Part shown: positions 1-5,917 of the stretch, piece by piece
How the letters are laid out: the number at the start of each line of letters is the position of its first letter
How positions within the stretch are numbered: the first letter of the stretch is position 1
Source: GCA-2686265 sp036010965
GTDB taxonomy: Bacteria; Planctomycetota; UBA1135; GCA-002686595
Direction of reading: 5' to 3'
Assembly (NCBI GenBank): GCA_036010965.1
Contig: DASCMO010000192.1
Coordinates: forward strand, 1-10,412
DNA length: 10,412 bases
Program-made: the position numbers and the translations under genes
The notes under the pieces: model-generated
Seen by the model: the letters and a program-made list of their open reading frames with translations, nothing else
Database searches by the model: none
What the model was told of the DNA's origin: nothing

Positions 1-786
1 GCCCAGGTGAGCCAGGGCCGCCTTGACCGGGACGGGATTGACCTCGACGTAGAGGTCGCGCGCCAGGGGGGCGAGGGCGCACTCCAGCTCGGCGGCACGC
101 TCCGGGTTGCCGTCGGGGCGGGCGACGCGCACGAGTTCCGCCACCTCCTCGGGGACGATGTTTCCCAGGACATTCACCGCGCCGACGGCGCCGGCGGCGG
201 CGAAGGGAGCGATGCACGAGTCCTCACCACACAGGACGGCGATGCGGCAACTCGCCAGAAGCTGCTCGACGCGCGCCACCGAGCTCCCCGACTCCTTGAT
301 GGCGACGATGTTCTCGTGGTGCGTTGCGAGCTCGGCGACGACGTCCGGCTCGAGATCCAGTCCGGTCCGCGAGGGCACGTTGTAGAGCACCACCGCCGTG
401 TCCGTGGCGTCAGCGATCTGGGAGAAGTGGCCGATCAGCCCCTGGCGGCTGGGGCGGTTGTAGTAGGGCGTCACCACCAGCACTCCGTCCGCGCCCTCGG
501 CGGCGGCGAAACGCGCCAGGTCGACCGTGGAGCGCGTGCAGTTGCTGCCGACCCCCGCCACCACCGGCAGGCGCCCGGCCGAATGATCCACCGCGGCGTG
601 GATCAGGCTGCGCTGCTCGTAGTCGTTGAGTGTCGGAGCCTCGCCCGTCGTTCCGGCCACCACGAGCCCATCCGTCGCGTGGTCTACATGGAAGTCGATC
701 ATCTCTTCGAACGCCTCGAGGTCGACGTGACCGTCGCGGAAGGGCGTCGGGAGTGCGACGTAGCTGCCGTTAAACTGTCCGTACAT
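1..786 (-). CDS. dapA: 4-hydroxy-tetrahydrodipicolinate synthase, 3' end missing
   Basis: Cytoplasmic class I aldolase-type lyase that condenses pyruvate with aspartate semialdehyde, the first committed step to diaminopimelate and lysine. I translated the minus strand by hand: 262 codons are open from ATG (784-786) to the window edge, without a stop. The family is about 290 residues, so roughly 30 C-terminal residues are missing. Visible are the N-terminal VALPTPF strand, the GTTGE pyruvate-carboxylate loop at residues 45-49, TPYYNRPSRQG at 106-116, the proton-relay Tyr135 in LYNVPSRTG with Arg140, and the Schiff-base Lys164 in IVAIKES. The GAVGAVNVLGNIVP segment also fits the family. A GAGGAG-type Shine-Dalgarno precedes the ATG. 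It lies 22 bases after pdxJ on the same strand, so the two are probably co-transcribed. Other members of the superfamily (N-acetylneuraminate lyase, KDG aldolase) are possible in principle, but the GTTGE and Arg140 pattern favours DapA. Confidence 0.93.
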   Translation of the reverse strand, partial: MYGQFNGSYVALPTPFRDGHVDLEAFEEMIDFHVDHATDGLVVAGTTGEAPTLNDYEQRSLIHAAVDHSAGRLPVVAGVGSNCTRSTVDLARFAAAEGADGVLVVTPYYNRPSRQGLIGHFSQIADATDTAVVLYNVPSRTGLDLEPDVVAELATHHENIVAIKESGSSVARVEQLLASCRIAVLCGEDSCIAPFAAAGAVGAVNVLGNIVPEEVAELVRVARPDGNPERAAELECALAPLARDLYVEVNPVPVKAALAHLG

Positions 787-794
787 GGCTCAGG

Positions 795-801
795 CTCTCC
801 T
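795..801 (-). promoter_or_regulatory. Shine-Dalgarno of dapA
   Basis: On the minus strand the bases read AGGAGAG, with the AGGAG core at 797-801 and about 10 bases to the dapA ATG. It sits in the 22-base gap between pdxJ and dapA, which supports the ATG at 786 and translation from a shared transcript. Confidence 0.6.
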
Positions 802-808
802 CGAGAGT

Positions 809-1525
809 TCAGGCGTCCCGGATGAGTTCGATCATGCGTCCGACCGCCCGGTCGACGCCCACGGTCAACGCTTCGGCGACGATCGAGAAGCCGATGTTCA
901 GCTCCTCGAGGTGCGGCAGACGGAGCACCGGTTGGATGTTGTCGTAGTCGAGCCCGTGCCCCGCGTTGATCCGCAGGCCGATCGCGTGGGCGTGCTCGGC
1001 GGCCGTGATCAGGCGTTCGAGTTCGCGCGCTCTCCCCTCGCCGGCTGCGTTGGCAAAGGGCCCGGTGTGGAGCTCGACAAAGTCCGCGCCGGACTCGGCG
1101 GCGGCGTCGAGCTGGCGCTGGTCGGGATCGACGAAGAGACTGACCTCGCCCCCACGCGAGGCGAGGGCCTCGATCACCTCCCGCAGCCGCGCGAGCTCGC
1201 GTCCCACGTCGAGGCCGCCCTCGGTCGTGATCTCCTCGCGGCTCTCGGGGACGATGCAGTAGGCCTCGGCGCCGACCTCGAGCCCGACGGTCACGATCTC
1301 GGGGGCGAGGGACATCTCGAAGTTCAGTCGCGTCCCGATCGCCTCGCGCAGGCGCAGCACATCGTCGTCCTGGATGTGGCGGCGGTCCACGCGCAGGTGA
1401 CAGGTGATGCCGCCGGCTCCGGCCGCTTCCGCCCGCAGGGCCCAGGCCACGGGGTCGGGGAAGGCCCCGCGGCGCGCCTGGCGCACCGTGGCGACGTGAT
1501 CGATGTTGACGTGAAGTCTCGTCAT
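809..1525 (-). CDS. pdxJ: Pyridoxine 5'-phosphate synthase
   Basis: Condenses 1-deoxy-D-xylulose 5-phosphate with 3-amino-2-oxopropyl phosphate to pyridoxine 5'-phosphate, the last ring-forming step of DXP-dependent vitamin B6 synthesis. The product is a 238-residue TIM barrel (E. coli 243). Visible are HVNIDHVATVR with Asn7, Asp9 and His10, Arg18, HLRVDRRHI with catalytic His43, NFEM with catalytic Glu70, TTEGGLDV, SLFVDPD, ELHTGPFA, and NAGHGL with His190, equivalent to E. coli His193. Two positions differ from E. coli: Val46 replaces the Glu of HLRED, and the NIGHAI loop reads NIGFSI, so Phe213 replaces His216, a phosphate-loop position. The open frame extends upstream to 1834, but homology begins exactly at this ATG, which has GAGAGGG two bases before it. 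It precedes dapA in the same direction and is divergent from rsmD. Confidence 0.95.
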   Translation of the reverse strand: MTRLHVNIDHVATVRQARRGAFPDPVAWALRAEAAGAGGITCHLRVDRRHIQDDDVLRLREAIGTRLNFEMSLAPEIVTVGLEVGAEAYCIVPESREEITTEGGLDVGRELARLREVIEALASRGGEVSLFVDPDQRQLDAAAESGADFVELHTGPFANAAGEGRARELERLITAAEHAHAIGLRINAGHGLDYDNIQPVLRLPHLEELNIGFSIVAEALTVGVDRAVGRMIELIRDA

Positions 1526-1618
1526 TGCCCTCTCACGGCCGAGACTAGCGCGGCGGAGAGGTCGTTCCAACCACCGCGATCCGTCTCTCCTCGTGGAGGT
1601 GTCGGGCTCCCGGGAGAC

Positions 1619-1624
1619 TACACT
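1619..1624 (+). promoter_or_regulatory. Possible -10 element directly before rsmD
   Basis: TACACT fits the TAnnnT pattern of a sigma-70-type -10 hexamer. It lies in the 105-base divergent gap 1526-1630 and ends 6 bases before the rsmD GTG. A start of transcription 7 bases downstream would fall on the GTG itself, giving a leaderless mRNA. I see no good -35 at the usual distance, and short hexamers occur by chance. The rest of this gap shows nothing I can name. Confidence 0.25.
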
Positions 1625-1630
1625 GGGTCC

Positions 1631-2215
1631 GTGCGGATCATCGCTGGAGCACTCCGCGGACGGCGCTTCTCGGCGCCTGCCGGACAGGGCACGCGCCCGA
1701 TGCTCGATCGGGTGCGGGAGGCCCTCTTCTCGATCCTCGGCGAGCGCGTTATCGACGCCCGCGTGCTGGACCTGTGCGCGGGTACCGGCAGCCTCGGCAT
1801 GGAGGCTCTCAGCCGCGGCGCCGAGCGGGCGCACATGGTGGAGCGCGACTCACGCGTCGTGCGGATCCTCGAGACCAACCTGAGTGAGCTGGGCCTGGCG
1901 CAGGAGGCCTCGGTCCTGTGCGCCGACGCCCTGGCGCCCGCCAGCTGGCGCCCGGCGGGTCTGGAGCCGGCCTGGGCGAACCTGGTCTTCTTCGACCCGC
2001 CCTATCCCTGGCTGCGAGACGCGCGCCGCCCGCGCGTCCTCGCGACGGTGGAGGCCTTGTGCCGCGAGGAGCTGGCGCCCGGCGGCCTGCTAGTCCTGCA
2101 CGCCCCCGCGGGCGAGCTGGCCGCGTCCGACCTCGCCGCTGGCGGGGAGTGCCGCGATCGGACCTACGGTCACTCGAGCCTGTGGATCGTCGAGTCGCCC
2201 GAGGAGCCCTCTTGA
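1631..2215 (+). CDS. rsmD: 16S rRNA (guanine966-N2)-methyltransferase
   Basis: SAM-dependent Rossmann methyltransferase, expected to methylate N2 of G966 in 16S rRNA during 30S assembly. The product is 194 residues from a GTG, within the family's size. Order of motifs: the family N-terminus RIIAGALRGRRF at 2-13, the conserved RPMLDRVREALFSIL at 22-36 (E. coli has RPTTDRVRETLFNWL), SAM motif I LDLCAGTGSLG at 46-56, acidic Glu71 after the next strand, and the catalytic N6/N2 motif DPPY at 122-125. The frame stays open far upstream, but there is no other ATG, GTG or TTG near the family N-terminus, so the GTG is well supported. No Shine-Dalgarno lies within 10 bases. The stop overlaps the nagA start (TTGA). 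The common partner coaD is not adjacent here. Confidence 0.92.
   Translation: MRIIAGALRGRRFSAPAGQGTRPMLDRVREALFSILGERVIDARVLDLCAGTGSLGMEALSRGAERAHMVERDSRVVRILETNLSELGLAQEASVLCADALAPASWRPAGLEPAWANLVFFDPPYPWLRDARRPRVLATVEALCREELAPGGLLVLHAPAGELAASDLAAGGECRDRTYGHSSLWIVESPEEPS
2201..2206 (+). promoter_or_regulatory. Shine-Dalgarno deciding the TTG start of nagA
   Basis: GAGGAG lies inside the last codons of rsmD, 5 bases before the TTG at 2212. This supports the rare TTG start over the ATG at 2272, which would cut off the first 20 residues of the N-terminal strands, and implies translational coupling to rsmD. Confidence 0.6.
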
Positions 2216-3369
2216 AGTCCGTCGAGGGACTGCTGCTGATCGAGGGCCGGCTGGTCGCTGGTCGCGTTGCCATGGACGGTGGCCGCATCGTGGGCCTCGA
2301 GTTGCTGGCGCGCGAGACCCTCGAGCGCGAGGCGCCGATCGTCGCGCCCGGCCTCGTGGACCTGCACATCCACGGCTTCGGCGGCGCGGATCCGCTCACG
2401 GACCTGGCGGCCATGGCCCTGGCCCTGGCGCACGCGGGAACGACCGCCTTCCAGCCGACCCTCTTTCCCGCCGCCCCTGAGCGTCTGGGAGCGCTCTGCA
2501 GTGGCGTGCGCGATGCCGCGGCGGCCCTTGGCGGGGGTGGCGCGCTGGTCGTCGGCCTGCACCTCGAGGGTCCCTTCGTGAACCCGCGCGCCGCCGGCGC
2601 CCTGCCCGTCGACGCCCTGGCCGCGCCCTCACCGGCGGCCCTGCGGGACATCCTCGGTCCCTCCAGCGATGACGGCCGCGGCGTGCGCACCATCACCCTG
2701 GCGCCGGAGCTCTCCGGCGCGTGCGAGCTGGTGGCGGAGCTCGCGCGCTCGGGCGTGCGCGTCTCCCTCGGCCACAGCCTGGCGAGCGCGGCCGAGGCGC
2801 GCGGTGCCGTGGACGCGGGCGCCGCGGGAGTGACTCACCTCTACAACGCCATGGGCGGCTTGCACCACCGCGACGCCGGGCTGGCGAACGTTGCCCTGGT
2901 CGAGGACGTGCTCTTCGCCGAGATCATCGGCGATCTCGTGCACGTCGCACCCGAGGCCTTCGACCTCGCCCTGCGCGCCCGCGGCCCGCGCGGACTGTGC
3001 CTGGTCAGCGACGCTCTGCGGGGCGCGGGCACAGGCTGCGATGTGTTCCACTGGCACGGACGCGAGCACGAGGTGGTCGACGGCGCGGCCTACTACCCGG
3101 CCGGGGGCGACGGCGAGCCCGCTCGTCTGGCGGGTTCGGCCCTCTCCCAGCTCGAGATGGTGCGGCGCCTGGTGGCGCGCGGGGTGGTCGGCGTCGAGGA
3201 CGCCCTGACCATGGCCTCCGAGGCGCCGGCCCGCGCCCTGGGGATGGAGGACGAGCTGGGCCGCCTGCGGGTCGGGAACCGCGCCGATCTGCTCGTGCTC
3301 GACGCAAGCGACCTGGCCCTCGGGCAGGTCCTGGTGGGCGGTGAAGCCCCCGCGCCCCAGCACCCCTGA
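2212..3369 (+). CDS. nagA: N-acetylglucosamine-6-phosphate deacetylase
   Basis: Cytoplasmic amidohydrolase that removes the acetyl group from GlcNAc-6-phosphate to give glucosamine-6-phosphate, feeding wall-sugar recycling or glycolysis. The product is 385 residues from TTG (E. coli 382). Metal and catalytic positions seen: LHIHG with His52 and His54, metal ligand Glu119 in HLEGPF, His188 in SLGHS, His209 in THLYNAM, and catalytic Asp267 in LVSDAL. His244 in LVHV matches a substrate-binding histidine, and LAGSAL and GNRADLLVLD close the protein. The intact HxH favours the two-metal form of the family over the E. coli form, which lacks these histidines. It overlaps rsmD by 4 bases with a GAGGAG ribosome site. 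No nagB, sugar transporter or regulator is in the window, so a housekeeping recycling role is more likely than a chitin-use operon; that is inference. Confidence 0.93.
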   Translation: MKSVEGLLLIEGRLVAGRVAMDGGRIVGLELLARETLEREAPIVAPGLVDLHIHGFGGADPLTDLAAMALALAHAGTTAFQPTLFPAAPERLGALCSGVRDAAAALGGGGALVVGLHLEGPFVNPRAAGALPVDALAAPSPAALRDILGPSSDDGRGVRTITLAPELSGACELVAELARSGVRVSLGHSLASAAEARGAVDAGAAGVTHLYNAMGGLHHRDAGLANVALVEDVLFAEIIGDLVHVAPEAFDLALRARGPRGLCLVSDALRGAGTGCDVFHWHGREHEVVDGAAYYPAGGDGEPARLAGSALSQLEMVRRLVARGVVGVEDALTMASEAPARALGMEDELGRLRVGNRADLLVLDASDLALGQVLVGGEAPAPQHP

Positions 3370-3413
3370 GGAGCGATCTACAGCCTGGGCGCGCTCCTGC
3401 CGATGAGGCGAAG

Positions 3414-4049
3414 GTGAAGCGATCCCTCCCCTCGACCCTGCTCCTGGCCGTCGCCCTGGTGCTCCCGGTCCTGAGCCCCGACGAGTCCGATGAGTCGCTG
3501 CGACCGGAGCGCGACAGTTCGCCTGTTTGCGTGCCCTACGCGGAGCTCCGCGACCACCCCGGCCGCTTCCTCGGCCGGCGCGTGCGCGTGCGCGTCCAGG
3601 CCCGGGCCTGGGTGGAGCGCTGGGACCCCTTCGTGACGCGCTTTGGGAGCGAAGATTTTCGCGCCCTTGACGCCTGGGCCGACGAGCAGCACCTCTGGCT
3701 CCCCGCAGACCACGCCGCGCCCCTCGCGCGCCTGTTCGTGCGCCGCGAGAGCGCTGCCGAGTGGGCCCTGTGCGAGGCGCGGACCTTCGATCGCTTCGAG
3801 CTCGAGCTCGAGGTGCGGGCGGTCCTCGTCGACCGTCCCTGGGTCGAGGTGTTGACCGTTCGGCCCCTGGCAGGCGGCCTGAGCGAGGGTGCGCTGGTTC
3901 ACGCCGGGCGGGCCGTCGAGCTCCTTGCGAAGGGTGCCACCGCCCGTGCGCGGGCGGAGGTCGAGCGTGCCCTGCGCGGGCCCCTGCACGAGCCGGCGCG
4001 GCGAGCCCTCGAGGAGCTCGCCCGGGCCTGCGACGACGAGAGCCCCTGA
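3414..4049 (+). CDS. Secreted protein of unknown function
   Basis: I do not recognise this 211-residue protein. It starts with GTG, preceded by GAGG five bases upstream. Residues 1-21 form a clear signal peptide: Lys-Arg, then the hydrophobic run LLLAVALVLPVL. No lipobox cysteine follows, so a soluble periplasmic or exported protein is likely. Residues 39-165 alternate basic and hydrophobic residues in short strands (RRVRVRVQARAW, FELELEVRAVLV), which could be a small beta-barrel such as an OB fold. The start of this part, PYAELRDHPGRFLGRRV, looks like a domain opening. Residues 166-211 are Ala/Arg/Glu-rich helices resembling one TPR-like hairpin. Three cysteines (39, one in WALCEA, one near the end) are present. 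It lies 44 bases after nagA and 95 before recN, so it may be the third gene of the rsmD-nagA unit. Codon use looks like its neighbours. Confidence 0.8.
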   Translation: MKRSLPSTLLLAVALVLPVLSPDESDESLRPERDSSPVCVPYAELRDHPGRFLGRRVRVRVQARAWVERWDPFVTRFGSEDFRALDAWADEQHLWLPADHAAPLARLFVRRESAAEWALCEARTFDRFELELEVRAVLVDRPWVEVLTVRPLAGGLSEGALVHAGRAVELLAKGATARARAEVERALRGPLHEPARRALEELARACDDESP

Positions 4050-4144
4050 CCCCCGCCCGCAACCCGCCGGGGAAGGCGCCACCCGCCCGCTTCACTGCCG
4101 ACGATTGCAACCCACCGCCACCCCGTGCGATCCTCTCCGGCGGC

Positions 4145-5917
4145 ATGCTCACCGAGCTCAGCATTCGTGACCTGGCTCTCTTCGAGCGCGCCGAACTCGC
4201 CTTCGGCCCCGGCCTGAACGTGATCACCGGCGAGACGGGCGCGGGCAAGAGCCTCTTGATCGGTGCCCTCGAGTTGCTTCTCGGTCGCCGACCGCGCGCC
4301 AACCTCCTACGCCGCGGCGCCGAGCGTGCCAGCGTCGAGGGGCGCTGGTGCTTCGCGCCCGGGGCGGCGCCGATTCCACTCGTGGAGTGGCTGGAGGCCG
4401 AGCTGCCCGCCGCCCTCGACGAGAACGGGGCCGACGAGGGGCTCGAGCTCGTGCTCTCGCGCACCCTGTCGAGCGACGGGCGCACCCGCGCGCGGGTCAA
4501 CCACCGACCGGTGACCCGCAGCGCCCTGCGCGAACTGGCCGGCATGCTGGTGGAGGTCCACGGACAGAACGACCACCAGAAGCTGCTCCTGCCGGCGGAG
4601 CAGACGCGCCTGGTGGACGCCTTCGGAGATCTTGCGGCGCTGCTCGCCGACTACCGGGCCGTGCGCGAGCAGTGGATGGCCCTCTCCGAGCGCGCGCGCT
4701 CGTGGGAGGCGACCGAGGCTGAACGGCGCGATCGCACCGATCTCCTGCGCTTTCAGGTGGGCGAGCTGGAAGGGCTGGGCCTGGGCGAAGGCGAGGACGA
4801 GGCCCTGCGCGGCGAGCGCGAGGTGCTGCGCAACGCCGAGGAGCTCGAGACGCAACTGGGCGCCATCGTCGAGGAGCTCGCCGAACGGGACGGTTCACTG
4901 CTCGGTGCCCTGCACCGCGCCGAGGCCACCGTCGGGCGCTGGGAGGCGCGCATCGATCAGCTCGTGTCGCCGGCCGCGGACCTGCGGACGGCGACGGCGC
5001 ACCTCGAGCAAGCCCTCGCCTCCCTGCGCTCTTTCGTGGATGGGGTCGAGCGCGAGGCGGGCCGTCTCGAAGAGGTCGAGGAGCGCCTGGCTGAGGTCGA
5101 GCGCCTCGCGCGCAAGCATCGCGCGGGGGCGGAGGAGCTCGTGGGCCTCCTGGAGCGTCTGCGCGCGGAGCTGGAAGAACTCGTGGCCCACGCGACGGGG
5201 ATCGGGGAGCTGGCCGCCGAGCGCGACGATGCCCTGGCGAGACTCGTCGCCGCCGCGGATGAGCTCTCCCGTGCCCGTCGCGACCTGCGACCGCGCTTGA
5301 TCGAGGCCGTGTCCGCTGGCCTGGCGGAACTGGGCCTGGAGCGGGCGCGCTTCGACCTGCGCATCGAGCCGCGCGCCCCCGAGGCCTCTGCCGGCGAGGG
5401 AGAGGCCTTCGAATCAGAAGCCATCGCGCGCCGCTTCACCCCCGACGGCTCCGATGAGATCGAGTTCCTGTTGGCGGCCAACCCCGGCGAGGGCTGCGCG
5501 CCCCTGTCCGGCGTGGCGTCGGGAGGGGAGGCGGCGCGCATCATGCTGGCCCTGCGCGGCGCCCTCGCGAGCTGCCACACGATTCCCAGTCTGGTCTTCG
5601 ACGAGGTGGACGCCGGGGTCGGCGGCCGCCTCGCGCCGTGTGTCGGCGAGCACCTGCGGGAGCTGGGCGCGCAGTACCAGATCCTGTGCGTCACCCACCT
5701 CCCGGCGGTCGCCGCCGCCGCCGACCGGCACCTGCGCGTGGCCAAGCGCGAGAGCGACGGGCGCACCGCCACCCATGTCACGGCCCTCGACGGCGACGCG
5801 CGCGTCGAGGAGGTGGCGGACATGATCTCGGGAGGCGGGCATCAGAGCACGGCCCGGGCCGAGGCGCGCCGGCTTCTGGAGGCGCGCGGAAGCGCTACGG
5901 CTTCGAGCGCTCCCTGA
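4145..5917 (+). CDS. recN: DNA repair protein RecN
   Basis: SMC-like ATPase that acts at DNA double-strand breaks with RecA in recombinational repair. The product is 590 residues, slightly longer than B. subtilis RecN (576). Domain order: N-terminal ATPase half with LTELSIRDLALFE and Walker A GETGAGKS at 29-36; VHGQNDHQ at 138-145, matching the family's HGQHEHQ; a long Glu/Arg/Leu-rich coiled coil over roughly 150-400; then the C-terminal half with ABC signature SGVASGGE at 455-462, Walker B LVFDEVDAGVGG with Asp486-Glu487, and CVTHLPAVAAAAD. The frame is open upstream to 3761, but homology begins at this ATG, and no alternative start lies between it and the preceding gene. The ribosome site is weak. 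The 95-base gap before it shows no LexA-type box that I recognise. Its end overlaps the convergent decarboxylase by 23 bases. Confidence 0.96.
   Translation: MLTELSIRDLALFERAELAFGPGLNVITGETGAGKSLLIGALELLLGRRPRANLLRRGAERASVEGRWCFAPGAAPIPLVEWLEAELPAALDENGADEGLELVLSRTLSSDGRTRARVNHRPVTRSALRELAGMLVEVHGQNDHQKLLLPAEQTRLVDAFGDLAALLADYRAVREQWMALSERARSWEATEAERRDRTDLLRFQVGELEGLGLGEGEDEALRGEREVLRNAEELETQLGAIVEELAERDGSLLGALHRAEATVGRWEARIDQLVSPAADLRTATAHLEQALASLRSFVDGVEREAGRLEEVEERLAEVERLARKHRAGAEELVGLLERLRAELEELVAHATGIGELAAERDDALARLVAAADELSRARRDLRPRLIEAVSAGLAELGLERARFDLRIEPRAPEASAGEGEAFESEAIARRFTPDGSDEIEFLLAANPGEGCAPLSGVASGGEAARIMLALRGALASCHTIPSLVFDEVDAGVGGRLAPCVGEHLRELGAQYQILCVTHLPAVAAAADRHLRVAKRESDGRTATHVTALDGDARVEEVADMISGGGHQSTARAEARRLLEARGSATASSAP
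5888..5913. terminator. Possible two-way hairpin terminator at the recN/decarboxylase ends
   Basis: Bases 5888-5896 and 5906-5913 can pair as eight base pairs with one bulged A (5891) and a 9-base loop. The stem lies inside the 23-base overlap of the two convergent reading frames and contains the decarboxylase stop. A stem is nearly symmetric in both directions, so it could serve both transcripts. No T-run follows on either strand, so this is not a classical intrinsic terminator, and GC-rich DNA forms such stems by chance. Confidence 0.25.

Noticed and set aside
7..825. 272-codon plus-strand open frame at the left end
   Set aside because: The minus strand here encodes DapA with its catalytic Tyr and Lys. 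The plus-strand product shows no known pattern.
785..1630. Upstream extension of the rsmD frame over pdxJ
   Set aside because: It is antisense to pdxJ. RsmD homology begins exactly at the GTG at 1631.
4065..4078. CGCC/GGCG stem before recN as a regulatory hairpin
   Set aside because: Only four base pairs around a six-base loop, which is expected by chance in sequence this GC-rich.
3761..4144. Upstream extension of the recN frame through the secreted-protein gene
   Set aside because: The frame conflicts with the signal-peptide gene, which has better coding character, and RecN homology begins at the ATG at 4145.
2629..4545. 638-codon minus-strand open frame opposite nagA, the secreted protein gene and recN
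   Set aside because: It covers parts of three supported genes on the other strand, and its product is low-complexity and basic without domains.
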